Of a DNA stretch of 64,000 nt, positions 37,026-45,909 are shown in pieces. Numbering within the stretch: position 1 is the first letter of the stretch; each line of letters opens with the position of its first letter. A model generated the notes under the pieces. That model saw only the letters and a list, made by a program, of their open reading frames with translations. It ran no database searches and was not told where the DNA came from. This stretch comes from Dysgonomonas sp. 25 (lineage in GTDB: Bacteria; Bacteroidota; Bacteroidia; Bacteroidales; Dysgonomonadaceae), in assembly GCF_010501075.1 (NCBI RefSeq), contig NZ_QVMN01000001.1:62001-126000 (forward strand). The letters run 5' to 3'. The position numbers and the translations under genes were made by a program.

Positions 37026-37399
37026 AGAAAAAACAAACGAGACAACTTCCTGGTACCAGGCTATCTAAACGTCAGGCCTATCCGATAATAGAGCAATATT
37101 TTAAAAGTGGATTAATGCCATGTGATTTTTATAGGCAAGTAGGTTGGAGTGATAATCAGTTCTATTCATGGCGTAAGCGTTATATGGAAGAGCATAATAT
37201 GCTGGCAGAGGAAGAATTTGAACCGACAACATTTCACCCGATAACAGTAACCCCACCAGAGGAGGCAAATTTAGTAGAGCCTGAAGAAAGTTTTACTATA
37301 GAGATTACATATCCCAATGGAGTTACACTTCGCGTATATTCCAAGAATACAGCCCCAACTGGTAGACTTAATCAAATTATATTAGTAAACAGTGTTTAA
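37019..37399 (+). CDS. IS66 TnpA-like accessory protein
   Basis: A 126-residue protein starting at the ATG inside the left inverted repeat. The N-terminal half is a helix-turn-helix of the IS66 Orf1/transposase-8 kind (YFKSGLMPCDFYRQVGWSDNQFYSWRKRY), followed by an acidic tail with a short beta segment. It is needed with TnpB for IS66 transposition. It overlaps tnpB by 8 bases, consistent with coupled translation. An upstream GTG at 36983 is possible but lies deeper in the repeat. Confidence 0.8.
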   Translation: MQKKKQTRQLPGTRLSKRQAYPIIEQYFKSGLMPCDFYRQVGWSDNQFYSWRKRYMEEHNMLAEEEFEPTTFHPITVTPPEEANLVEPEESFTIEITYPNGVTLRVYSKNTAPTGRLNQIILVNSV

Positions 37400-37754
37400 T
37401 CTGAACGATTCTCTTACCTACTACCTGTGTTCGGTAGCAGTAGATATGCGAGGTGGCTTTGATCGTTTATGTGGTATAGTCAGGAATACAATGGGCCGTG
37501 ATCCTTTGAGTGGGGAAGTCTTTGTATTTATCAATAGATCCCGTACTCGTATAAAGCTTTTACATTGGGAAAGAGGAGGCCTTGTTTTATATCATAAGCG
37601 TTTGGAGCATGGACGGATAAGTATCCCTAAACTGAATCAATCAACAGGGCATTATCACTTATCTTGGTGTGATTTAGTGCTTATGGTAGAAGGTGTTTCA
37701 TTAAATCGAATTATTCGTAAAAAGAGATATAATATTCCACATAAAACCGCATAA
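37392..37754 (+). CDS. IS66 TnpB-like (Orf2) protein
   Basis: A 120-residue protein with the IS66 Orf2 signature: YYLCSVAVDMRGGFDRLCGIVRNTMGRDPLSGEVFVFINRSRTRIKLLHWERGG within residues 9-60. The product is a required accessory factor with no known catalytic site. It overlaps the upstream gene, and the transposase gene begins 51 bases downstream. Confidence 0.92.
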   Translation: MFNLNDSLTYYLCSVAVDMRGGFDRLCGIVRNTMGRDPLSGEVFVFINRSRTRIKLLHWERGGLVLYHKRLEHGRISIPKLNQSTGHYHLSWCDLVLMVEGVSLNRIIRKKRYNIPHKTA

Positions 37755-37805
37755 ATAAAGGCTTTAAAGCTTGTGTACATCCTCCATTTTGCGTATCTTT
37801 AACAT

Positions 37806-39410
37806 ATGGAAAAGATGCAGGAATTGGAACGGAAATTACAAGAAGCCCTCCTTCGAAACCGGGAGTTAGAGCTTAAAAATACATTCCTGCGATCTGATAA
37901 CAACCAGTTGCAATCTAATGTAGATAAACTACAATCCGATATTGACGGATTGCAAACCAAATTAACAAAACTTGGAGATGAATTACTTTATCTGCGCCGG
38001 ACTTTATTTGGGCGTTCCTCGGAACGTTATATAAAAGAAGATCCTAATCAGTTAAGCCTTGATTTTTATGGCTTAGTCCAACTTGAAGAAGAAAAAAACT
38101 ATTTGAATGGGGTTGCTAAAAGGAACTTATCCGCCCGAGATAGCGGCGGTCTTCCTGTGAAAAGGCACCCTGTACGCAAACCTCTACCCGAACATTTAGA
38201 ACGTCGCCGCGAAGTGATTGAACCGTGCTCTTTACCTGAAGGGGCTAAATGCATAGGTCAGGAAGTAACCGAGATTTTAGAATACATCCCCGGACAACTT
38301 TATGTGCGTGAGATTATCCGTAAAAAATATGCTTTACCCGGAGGGATCGGTATTATTATGGCGGAACTCCCATCTTTACCTCTGCCAAGAAGTAATGCCG
38401 GAGCATCCTTACTGGCAAACCTATTGATTAGTAAATACCAAGATCATCAACCTTACTATCGTCAACTGGAGATGTTTAAACGAAGCGGAGTCCATTTAGC
38501 CGCATCGACAGTAAATGACTGGAGTGCTTCATCCATTAATTTATTAGAGCCACTTTATAAGCAGTTGAAAAAAAATGTTCTGGGTAGTGATTATATCCAA
38601 GTGGATGAGACTACGATTCCGGTATTGGATAAAGATAAACCCGGAGCTACCCGTAAGGGCTATCATTGGGTGGTACGCTCTCCTGAAAACGAGCAATTAT
38701 TTTTTCACTACGACAAAGGTTCCCGAGCACAATATGTAGTTGTCGATTTACTCAAAGATTTTAAAGGAACAGTGCAAAGCGATGGTTATGGAGCCTATGA
38801 TATATATGAAAAGAAACAGGATGTTCTCTTATTGGGGTGCTGGGCGCATGCCCGCAGAAAATTTGAACAGGCATTAGGCAATGATCCCCCACGGGCTGAA
38901 TATGCACTTGAGCAAATCGGCAAGCTTTATCAATTGGAACAAAGAGCCACAGATAATAATTTTACTAAGGGGCAAATAGAGGCATTGCGTAAGGAAAAGG
39001 CTTATCCTATCCTACGTGATTTTGAGAAATGGATCGATAAAAACTATCCTCAGGTATTACCATCTTCCAAGATTGGCAAAGCAATGTCGTACACTTATGG
39101 TATATATCAGCGATTAGCCCGTTATGTGCTTGACGGAAGGTATCGTATTGACAATAATCTGGCTGAAAATGCGGTAAGGCCTTTGGCATTAGGACGCAAG
39201 AACTATTTATTTTGTTCAAATCACCAATCTGCTGAAAGAACTGCTATGATCTACTCTTTACTGGGTACATGCAAAATATGCGGGATAAACCCGAGTCTTT
39301 GGCTAACAGATGTACTAAATAGAATACAAGACCACTCCATACAAGAACTCGATGAACTGCTTCCCGGAAAGTGGAGACCACAGTCTTTGATTAATCGATC
39401 CGAAAATTAA
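37806..39410 (+). CDS. IS66 transposase (TnpC, DDE)
   Basis: A 534-residue transposase. An N-terminal leucine-zipper-like coiled coil (about 1-65) leads into LRRTLFGRSSERY, then the zinc-finger-like region, and the DDE domain: QVDETTIPVLDK (first Asp near 275), SDGYGAYD (second Asp near 325), and the catalytic Glu in NNLAENAVRPLALGRKNYLF near 460. It ends with the IS66 C-terminal domain, LLGTCKICGINPSLWLTDVL. The gene is full length, so the element could still be active. Confidence 0.95.
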   Translation: MEKMQELERKLQEALLRNRELELKNTFLRSDNNQLQSNVDKLQSDIDGLQTKLTKLGDELLYLRRTLFGRSSERYIKEDPNQLSLDFYGLVQLEEEKNYLNGVAKRNLSARDSGGLPVKRHPVRKPLPEHLERRREVIEPCSLPEGAKCIGQEVTEILEYIPGQLYVREIIRKKYALPGGIGIIMAELPSLPLPRSNAGASLLANLLISKYQDHQPYYRQLEMFKRSGVHLAASTVNDWSASSINLLEPLYKQLKKNVLGSDYIQVDETTIPVLDKDKPGATRKGYHWVVRSPENEQLFFHYDKGSRAQYVVVDLLKDFKGTVQSDGYGAYDIYEKKQDVLLLGCWAHARRKFEQALGNDPPRAEYALEQIGKLYQLEQRATDNNFTKGQIEALRKEKAYPILRDFEKWIDKNYPQVLPSSKIGKAMSYTYGIYQRLARYVLDGRYRIDNNLAENAVRPLALGRKNYLFCSNHQSAERTAMIYSLLGTCKICGINPSLWLTDVLNRIQDHSIQELDELLPGKWRPQSLINRSEN

Positions 39411-39411
39411 A

Positions 39412-40092
39412 TCATTTAAGCATATCCATATGTCGTTTATATAATCGCCATACTTGAGAGGTCGTGAAACGATACCCTCTACTGGTCTTGAATCCCTGTC
39501 GGTTGAGTGCATAAGTAATCTGCAAATAAGTTTTGTTCTCCTTTTTCATCATTATAATAAGAGCCAAGGCGCGTTTGTTATTTTCATTAGCTAAAGCTTT
39601 TGCTTTATTAGTTTTGATACTATTAGCTATTGCCCGTGCATGATTATTTAACAGATTCTCTGGTTTGCCCAACTTTATGCCCTTATCTTTCTTTGCCCTC
39701 AATGATTGTTTGGTACGCTCAGAGATCAGGTTGGCTTCATACTCTGCAATTGAACTAATGATATGCAGGATTAATCGATTGGCTTTGGGAAAATCGCAGA
39801 AAACAATCTCAACATCGCTTTCTAACAGCCGACTGGTAAATGCTACATTGCGGGAGAGACGATCCAATTTGGCACAAATTAGAATAGAACCGGTTTGTCT
39901 ACATTGTTCTAATGCTTCTGCTAATTTAGGACGATGATTATTTTTACCTGTTTCCGTTTCTAAATACTCTTTGAGAATTTTTGAGTTATCCTTCACGTAT
40001 GTATTTATAATCTCTCGCTGAGCTTCAATACCAAGTCCGCTGATCTGTTGTTTTATAGTACTTTGACGAAGATATGATATATAGGTTTTCAT
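39412..40092 (-). CDS. Serine recombinase (resolvase/invertase family) inside the IS66-type element
   Basis: A 226-residue protein with the catalytic domain of small serine recombinases: YLRQSTIKQQISGLGIEAQ with the nucleophile Ser11, AKLDRLSRNVAF near residue 75, and the long E helix ISERTKQSLRAKKDKGIKLG. The C-terminal part ends in a helix-turn-helix (NRQGFKTSRGYRFTTSQVWRLYKR). It is oriented against the transposase and begins 16 bases inside the right inverted repeat, so it belongs to the element. It may resolve cointegrates, or be a captured passenger. Confidence 0.9.
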   Translation of the reverse strand: MKTYISYLRQSTIKQQISGLGIEAQREIINTYVKDNSKILKEYLETETGKNNHRPKLAEALEQCRQTGSILICAKLDRLSRNVAFTSRLLESDVEIVFCDFPKANRLILHIISSIAEYEANLISERTKQSLRAKKDKGIKLGKPENLLNNHARAIANSIKTNKAKALANENNKRALALIIMMKKENKTYLQITYALNRQGFKTSRGYRFTTSQVWRLYKRHMDMLK

Positions 40093-40107
40093 ACAATTGA
40101 TGTCAAA

Positions 40108-40209
40108 TTTGCATAAACTGATTGCTCGTTAAATTACCGTTAACTCTCACCTATGCAAAGGTAAAACCTATATAAATCTTGTAAAAGATGACCGAGACCG
40201 AATGCTTAC
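40108..40209 (-). repeat. Right terminal inverted repeat of the IS66-type element
   Basis: It matches the left repeat over 102 bases without mismatch. Its outer end supplies the altered C-terminus of the neighbouring nucleotidyltransferase. Confidence 0.9.
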
Positions 40210-41275
40210 TATACAATTCATATAACTCCTCCCTCATTTTTACCAATACTTTTTCTGCCCTTTCCTTATCGGGAGCATCAGGCAATGAAGATGTCAAATA
40301 ATACGATTCTATATTTTCCATTAACCTATCAGCCATAGCCAACAAATCATCATAATCCATATTGCCCGATTTTATATTCAGCAATTCTTTTCTGTTTGGA
40401 CGCTTTACATTCAATCTCCCATCACGCAATATTTCCTCAGCAACCTGCAAAAGACGTATCGTATGCATCATATTCTTTGAATCATAATTCTTTCCATGAT
40501 TCAAATTAGTCTGATAACGTACATCATTCCGTTCCGCTACCCAATCCCAATACTCCTTATACTCCTTGCAATACAATGAATAAGCTTCCATATTCCAAAA
40601 TAAATAAGCTACTGCCTGTTCACCTTTAGGTATAGAGGATAACGAAACCTCATTTGCGGTATCTTTCACAGCTATACCATGATAGCCAAATTTATTATCC
40701 ACATCATAGAATAGAGCATACATACCTTTGGCATGAGGAATAGAACTCAATCCGCATAATTCTTGTTTTAATCCGTTCTTATCAAGCCATTCCTTTACAG
40801 GAACAGATTGAAAGTTATCCATGATATAACAAAAGTCCAAAACGCTTTTACGTTCCTTTTCTATAGGGTTTACCACCTTCTTTTTATAACCCCTTGCTTT
40901 TCGTATCTGCGTCAAAGCATATCCTGCAAAAGTATCTTTACATAATTTTGACAGGAATATATCTATATGTAGTAGCTTATCCATCAATGGATGCTTGTAC
41001 AATATACATTCATCGGGCGAAGCCAGTAATTCCAATATATTCGGATTGTTTTTGCAAAGCAGCTCAACAAAACGTCCCAATTCATAATAAACCTCATCAT
41101 TAGTTTCATTACTCACCTGAGGGATATATTCCAATCCATAAAATTGCTCTTTAGGCAGATAAAATACACCTTTCAAGTCTGTATCCGATTGAGGAGTATT
41201 CAATCCATATGCTTTGCTGCCGCTTATACATTCGAAAAGTAGTAATCCTTTATCCTTTATTTCTTGTATAGTCAT
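40151..41275 (-). CDS. Nucleotidyltransferase of the DNA polymerase beta superfamily, C-terminus replaced by IS sequence
   Basis: A 374-residue reading frame. The N-terminal nucleotidyltransferase motif is FECISGSKAYGLNTPQSDTDLKGVF (GS plus DxD, residues about 14-38). A large helical part follows with RKARGYKKKVVNP and conserved NMMHTIRLL. About 355 residues are native; the last 18 or so come from the IS66 inverted repeat, so the natural end is lost. Catalytic parts are intact. It overlaps the second nucleotidyltransferase by 4 bases and lies downstream of it. Such pairs are often found with RtcB/WYL RNA-repair loci, which is recollection of the family and not proven here. Confidence 0.75.
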   Translation of the reverse strand: MTIQEIKDKGLLLFECISGSKAYGLNTPQSDTDLKGVFYLPKEQFYGLEYIPQVSNETNDEVYYELGRFVELLCKNNPNILELLASPDECILYKHPLMDKLLHIDIFLSKLCKDTFAGYALTQIRKARGYKKKVVNPIEKERKSVLDFCYIMDNFQSVPVKEWLDKNGLKQELCGLSSIPHAKGMYALFYDVDNKFGYHGIAVKDTANEVSLSSIPKGEQAVAYLFWNMEAYSLYCKEYKEYWDWVAERNDVRYQTNLNHGKNYDSKNMMHTIRLLQVAEEILRDGRLNVKRPNRKELLNIKSGNMDYDDLLAMADRLMENIESYYLTSSLPDAPDKERAEKVLVKMREELYELYSKHSVSVIFYKIYIGFTFA

Positions 41276-42021
41276 TTCAATATCATTTTTCTAAAAAATA
41301 TATCAGCCTTTTCTTTATCAAAAGATTTTCGTTCCATATCTTGTGATGATATTAGGCAATAATCATAAGTCCTATCTATCCATTCCTTTAAATTTGCATC
41401 TATCTTTATCAAATAACTTTCGGAAGCTGTTGATTTCAAATCTATCAAAGATAAAACCTTTTCACGTAAGTCATCAGATAATAAATCCATCAGAGGATAT
41501 ATGCTCATAGGCGCTATTGCCTTGCGTTCTACACACCATAAAGCCGCAAGCAAAGGACGAAGCACATAAAACATTTTTTTTATCTTGATGTCTTCATCTT
41601 GTATCGTTCCCAATGCACCCTTTGCTATACCCAGATAATGATGTATATTGCTTCTCGGACAAAAATAACTTTGGCAGAATTGCCATAATTCGTCCTTAAA
41701 CTTTTTATCATCTCTGTATATGACAGGCGATTGCAACCACTCGAAAGGAGTTGTGTTCGATTTAGTTATCAATTGCAATACTTTCGATATATCCCAGCCA
41801 TATATATCCAATTCATCGTTTATCGGAAAAGATAGATGCTCTTTTCTACTTTGTATAGTCAAATGTTCATCAAAGCTACGTTTATATATGAACCGTACAT
41901 CGTAATCGCTGTCAGGCGAAGGGAATCCCCATGCACGACTGCCCGATTCGCACGAATAAAGTATCTTTATTCCATGCTCTTTCTCTATTTCTGTTAGTTT
42001 ATCTTGTATTATCTCTTTCAT
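41272..42021 (-). CDS. Nucleotidyltransferase (YcgL-like, DNA polymerase beta superfamily)
   Basis: A 249-residue protein. The signature is YSCESGSRAWGFPSPDSDYDVRFIY (GSRAWG and DSDYDVR, residues about 22-46), then PFEWLQSPVIY near 95 and a helical C-terminal half with RPLLAALWC. The fold transfers a nucleotide to an RNA end or protein. It is the first gene of a coupled pair, divergent from the ferredoxin-nitroreductase across a 118-base spacer holding the conserved promoter block. Substrate unknown. Confidence 0.82.
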   Translation of the reverse strand: MKEIIQDKLTEIEKEHGIKILYSCESGSRAWGFPSPDSDYDVRFIYKRSFDEHLTIQSRKEHLSFPINDELDIYGWDISKVLQLITKSNTTPFEWLQSPVIYRDDKKFKDELWQFCQSYFCPRSNIHHYLGIAKGALGTIQDEDIKIKKMFYVLRPLLAALWCVERKAIAPMSIYPLMDLLSDDLREKVLSLIDLKSTASESYLIKIDANLKEWIDRTYDYCLISSQDMERKSFDKEKADIFFRKMILK

Positions 42022-42040
42022 AATTCTTTTGTTTAATGCT

Positions 42041-42102
42041 ACAAAGAAATATATGTGTTGCGCAGCTTTTTTGCGTAATTGAAATTATTTTTCATACTTT
42101 TG
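42041..42102 (+). promoter_or_regulatory. Shared promoter/operator block, copy A
   Basis: 62 bases matching copy B (49607-49668) at 47 positions without gaps. It contains TGCGCA, three variable bases, TTTTTGCGTA, and a TACTTTTG -7 box (42095-42102) that fits TAnnTTTG, with TTTG upstream. The TGCGCA element is palindromic, and the two Gs-plus-C motifs may bind the WYL regulator. It sits between divergent genes. Confidence 0.7.
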
Positions 42103-42139
42103 AAAAATAATATAAGATTGACTAAAAACTAAGATCGGA

Positions 42140-43000
42140 ATGATAACAATAGATATTGACAAAGAGACCTGTATAAAATGCGGTAAATGTGTAAAAGTAT
42201 GTCCTGCCTATATTCTGACACAAGAAAGCCCAAAAGATGAAATAGGACTAAGAAATATTCAAACATGTATAGCCTGTGGACACTGTGTAGCAATATGTCC
42301 TACCGATTCGGTTATTCATTCAGAATTCCCTGTACACAAAGTACATACTCTGAACAGAGATATACTGCCAACTCCCGATCAGGTAATGGAACTATGTAGA
42401 GCCAGACGCTCCAACAGGGCATTCCTTTCATCACCGGTTCCCAAAGAATATCTACATCAGATTGTAGATGCGGCACATCTTGCTCCAACAGCAAGCAACG
42501 GACAAGAAGTGAGTTTTACCCTCGTTACAAACCCTGAATTATTAAAACAAATAGCAGAGATAACAATAAATACATTCGAAGCTACAGTAAAAAAGATAAC
42601 GAATCCATTTATCAACCCTTTCATTAATCTGATAGTTCCGGGAGCAAAAGAAGCTGTTCCTCAATTAAATGCCGTTATCTCAAAACATAGGAGTGGAACA
42701 GATGCTATATTAAGAGGGGCAAAAGCTGTTTTACTTATCCATACACCAAGTACAAGTAACTTCGGGAGACAAGATGCTAACTTAGCCTATCAAAACGCTT
42801 CACTTATGGCAGAAAGTTTAGGAGTATCACAGTTTTATACAGGATATGTATGTATTGCCATTGATATGGATAAGAAAAGAAAATTAGCAAAATTATTAAA
42901 TATCGAAGGCACTATACATGCAGGAATGGCTTTATCTATGCCCGCTTTCAAATTTCCGAAATATACAGACCGTAAAGAATTAAACCTTACAGTATTTTAA
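42140..43000 (+). CDS. 4Fe-4S ferredoxin-nitroreductase fusion
   Basis: A 286-residue protein. The N-terminal 65 residues carry two cluster motifs, CIKCGKCVKVCP and CIACGHCVAICP. A nitroreductase-like FMN domain follows (about 80-286), with CRARRSNRAFLSSPVP and HLAPTASNGQEV near 125. It would pass electrons from the clusters to FMN and on to a nitro, quinone or other acceptor. It starts 38 bases after the promoter box and 19 bases before the WYL gene, so the two should be co-transcribed. Confidence 0.88.
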   Translation: MITIDIDKETCIKCGKCVKVCPAYILTQESPKDEIGLRNIQTCIACGHCVAICPTDSVIHSEFPVHKVHTLNRDILPTPDQVMELCRARRSNRAFLSSPVPKEYLHQIVDAAHLAPTASNGQEVSFTLVTNPELLKQIAEITINTFEATVKKITNPFINPFINLIVPGAKEAVPQLNAVISKHRSGTDAILRGAKAVLLIHTPSTSNFGRQDANLAYQNASLMAESLGVSQFYTGYVCIAIDMDKKRKLAKLLNIEGTIHAGMALSMPAFKFPKYTDRKELNLTVF

Positions 43001-43019
43001 ACATACTAAATGTAATACC

Positions 43020-44042
43020 ATGCCCGTCAACCGCAATGCCCTGATAAGATATAAAACCATAGACACCTGCCTGCGTAACAAATACAGACAATGGACACTC
43101 GAAGACCTCATAGACGCCTGCTCCGATGCCCTCTACGAATACGAAGGCATAGACAAAGGTATCAGCAAACGCACCGTCCAAATGGACATCCAGATGATGC
43201 GAAGCGAAAAATTAGGCTACAATGCCCCCATCGTAGTATATGACAATAAATATTACAAATACGAAGACGAAGATTACAGCATAACCAATACCCCCTTATC
43301 CGAACAAGACCTCAAAACCATGTCCGAAGCAGTAGAAGTCCTTCGCCAATTTAAAGGATTCTCCTACTTCTCAGGCATGGGAGATATAGTCAGCCGCTTA
43401 GAAGACCACGTCACCTCAGCCAAGCAAAAAACAATACCCGTTATTGACTTCGAAAAGAATGAAAGCCTGAAAGGATTAGACTATCTCGATACTATTTACC
43501 ACGCCATTGTAAACCAACAAACCCTGAACATAAAATACCGCTCCTTCAAAGCCCGATCAGCCAACACCTTTATCTTTTACCCATACCTCTTGAAAGAATA
43601 TCGCAACCGCTGGTTTGTATTCGGACAAAGAAAAGGCAACCTGATAAACCTCGCACTAGATAGAATACACCATATAGAAATAGCCGAAAAAGAAAAATAT
43701 ATCGAAAACCACCTTTTCGACCCCCAAACCTTCTTCGATGACCTAGTCGGAGTCACCAAAAATATAGGCATGAAAGCCGAAACCGTCCGATTTTGGGTAG
43801 ACGCACCAAACGCCCCCTATGTCCAAACCAAACCCTTTCACAAGAGCCAGACATTAATTGAAGAACACAAGGACGGCTCCAAAACATTCGAATTACATGT
43901 AGTTATCAATCAAGAACTGCAACGTGAATTCTTCGGATATGCTGATACCATCAAGATCCTTTCCCCACAATCACTCGTAGACTTCATGGCTTGGAAGTTT
44001 AGGCTGGCAAAGGAAAGGTATGAAAAGGATATAGAACAATAA
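43020..44042 (+). CDS. WYL-domain transcriptional regulator, copy 1
   Basis: A 340-residue protein with an N-terminal winged helix (MPVNRNALIRYKTIDTCLRN, then GISKRTVQMDIQMMR), a linker, and the WYL domain (about 150-250, with YRSFKARSANTFIFYPYLLKEYRNRWFVFG). WYL proteins bind ligands, often nucleic-acid or nucleotide derived, and act as switches for defence and repair loci. It is nearly identical to the protein at 50473; visible differences are concentrated around residues 170-185 and at the C-terminus. It is likely to control the divergent nucleotidyltransferase pair. Confidence 0.9.
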   Translation: MPVNRNALIRYKTIDTCLRNKYRQWTLEDLIDACSDALYEYEGIDKGISKRTVQMDIQMMRSEKLGYNAPIVVYDNKYYKYEDEDYSITNTPLSEQDLKTMSEAVEVLRQFKGFSYFSGMGDIVSRLEDHVTSAKQKTIPVIDFEKNESLKGLDYLDTIYHAIVNQQTLNIKYRSFKARSANTFIFYPYLLKEYRNRWFVFGQRKGNLINLALDRIHHIEIAEKEKYIENHLFDPQTFFDDLVGVTKNIGMKAETVRFWVDAPNAPYVQTKPFHKSQTLIEEHKDGSKTFELHVVINQELQREFFGYADTIKILSPQSLVDFMAWKFRLAKERYEKDIEQ

Positions 44043-44079
44043 GCTTCATTAATATAGATGAAATTAATGAATCACCCTA

Positions 44080-45342
44080 TCAGTATCTAAATGCGGATTT
44101 CATCATATCTTGTCCCGAATTTGGTATTTGATATTTTATTGCAACATCTTTCCAATTGGAAACGATTCCTTTTATAGTTGTAATTATTTTTTCTGCTTCC
44201 TCATTCGATAATCTGAAATACTTTGCAACGCTCAATACCAAATCAAAATCCAACGAATTATCATCTTCCGATATATTGAGTTTCAATCCTGTCCCATAAG
44301 GATTGGGGTTGATATCATAGGCCGGAGATAATACCCAGCCTGATTTTGTCAAAATAAACCCATGATTTCTTAGGTGGTCGTCCGTATTGCTCACAGCTAT
44401 TGAAAAGACAATACGCTTAAATAGTTCAATCAAATCTTCTTTTACATTAGCTCCATGCTGAATAATAAATTCAACTAACTCAAGATAACTTACTCCATCT
44501 TGAGAATCAGCTCCATCAGTATATCCGAGCAAGGTCATAGCAGATGCAAAATGAATTCTTTTCCCTTCATTTGTCCTGTCAAAACGCTTTGTCAAATAGG
44601 TGTGGTATTTACTGTTGTATTTTTTTACAACACTTTCGGCCATATTAATTCCGGATTTTCTAGCTAATTCACTTGCGACCATTTCCCAAGCCCCTGTATT
44701 TTTATCATCGTTATTGCTTGGAAATTTTGCAATCCAAAGGGAGCCATCTGTATTTTGAATACTAGCCTTTGGTCTGGCACCTCCTAATGAAGAGCCCGGA
44801 GCCATTAGCATATTCAACCATCTTAATATTTCGGGATTATCTTTTTCTATATTCTTCTCTAACTCAAGGCTGGCATGTTCCAATTCCCGTATTGAAGTCC
44901 AGGGAGGGGCAGAATAATCCTTATTGTCGTCTAAGAACATACCATCTTCATCTATCTTGAAACGCAAAGCACCCATTCGGTGTAAATCATATACGCCGAG
45001 TAAAAAATCCGATTCAAAAAGAGGGTTTACCGGTCTTTTTTCAGCCTTAGCTAGTATTGCTTCACGTCGTTTCATTAGAACTCGCCCCCATCTATCAGGA
45101 GATGAATCAAGAAATAATCCAAAATTTGATTTTTCATCTCTCAAATATTGCATTCCTGAGAAAAGTGCTAAATCAGGATCTAACATTTGAACATTACCTG
45201 AATTTAGCCAATCGTTATTATATTCAAAAGAAAAAATCTCTTTACCTCTTAAGTAATCTACAATCAATTTACCCATTAACTGAGGCCCATTTAACTCAAG
45301 CCAATCAGCATAAACAAATATCTCTTTCTTCTGGTTCTTCAT
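44080..45342 (-). CDS. hipA: HipA-family serine/threonine kinase toxin
   Basis: A 420-residue protein with the HipA layout: N-terminal domain (about 1-120), SSLGGARPKA (Gly-rich/phosphorylation loop, near 190), the catalytic SNTDDHLRNHGFI near 320, and the DFG-like SPAYDINPNPYG near 350. HipA toxins phosphorylate targets such as glutamyl-tRNA synthetase and slow growth; the target here is unknown. It is preceded by its HTH antitoxin, overlapping by 4 bases. It lies at the far edge of island 1, suitable for stabilising it. Confidence 0.92.
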   Translation of the reverse strand: MKNQKKEIFVYADWLELNGPQLMGKLIVDYLRGKEIFSFEYNNDWLNSGNVQMLDPDLALFSGMQYLRDEKSNFGLFLDSSPDRWGRVLMKRREAILAKAEKRPVNPLFESDFLLGVYDLHRMGALRFKIDEDGMFLDDNKDYSAPPWTSIRELEHASLELEKNIEKDNPEILRWLNMLMAPGSSLGGARPKASIQNTDGSLWIAKFPSNNDDKNTGAWEMVASELARKSGINMAESVVKKYNSKYHTYLTKRFDRTNEGKRIHFASAMTLLGYTDGADSQDGVSYLELVEFIIQHGANVKEDLIELFKRIVFSIAVSNTDDHLRNHGFILTKSGWVLSPAYDINPNPYGTGLKLNISEDDNSLDFDLVLSVAKYFRLSNEEAEKIITTIKGIVSNWKDVAIKYQIPNSGQDMMKSAFRY

Positions 45343-45665
45343 TGTGTCGATTTTTTATTCTTTGGAGCACGTTTGCCAACAAGTAACTCTGCATCTTGTA
45401 ATTTACGTCCTAATATGTCATTTGATGCAATTTGAGACAAATCTTTTTCTAATCCAAGCACAAATAGCACTTGAGCATAAATGCCCATTGAAACACTTGA
45501 TTCCCCTTTTTCCACCTGCCAAAGCGTAGAACGGGATATCCCTGCGCGTTCGGAAACTTGCTCAGCAGTCAGCTTTCTCCGCAAACGGGCCAGCTTTATA
45601 TTTTCGCCCATACCGGCTAAGAGCTGTACAAGTTTGGGTAACAATATCGCATTTGTCTTTTTCAT
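45339..45665 (-). CDS. hipB: HipB-like HTH antitoxin
   Basis: A 108-residue protein with a Cro/CI-type helix-turn-helix: NIKLARLRRKLTAEQVSERAGISRSTLWQVEKG (residues about 22-54), and a helical C-terminal part. It neutralises HipA and represses the operon. Its 4-base overlap with hipA ensures coupled synthesis. The promoter lies in the 45666-45760 AT-rich stretch, and no other gene is seen up to att2. Confidence 0.88.
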   Translation of the reverse strand: MKKTNAILLPKLVQLLAGMGENIKLARLRRKLTAEQVSERAGISRSTLWQVEKGESSVSMGIYAQVLFVLGLEKDLSQIASNDILGRKLQDAELLVGKRAPKNKKSTQ

Positions 45666-45835
45666 TACGATTCATATTTAATGCAAATATACATATTTTG
45701 TTTAATATATGAAACGTTATTGTGGGATTGTTATTTTATATTTACTATGTATTATGCGTTTAGTTTTCGTTTAGGTATTAATTTTGTATCTTTATGGATA
45801 CGAATAAAGAAGCGATACGTTGAAATAATGCAAGG

Positions 45836-45851
45836 GCAAAATCGCTGACAG
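45836..45851 (+). promoter_or_regulatory. Putative arm-type site near att2
   Basis: GCAAAATCGCTGACAG is an exact copy of the 16-mer at 36577. It is 58 bases inside the right end of island 1, in the same orientation. The stretch 45666-46047 otherwise holds only att2. Confidence 0.45.
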
Positions 45852-45909
45852 CCTAATAATGGTATAATTCAATGATTTGAATATCAGTTGGATATATTTA
45901 GGGTATCGT

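Larger units (their letters stand above)
36924..40209. mobile_element. IS66-family element with serine recombinase passenger
   Basis: 3,286 bp with perfect 102-bp terminal inverted repeats starting GTAAGCATTCGG, matching the GTAA ends of IS66. It carries the three IS66 genes on the plus strand and a resolvase/invertase-type gene on the minus strand. The 8 bases on each outer side (AATCTATT and TATACAAT) do not match, so no target duplication is seen. Confidence 0.85.
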
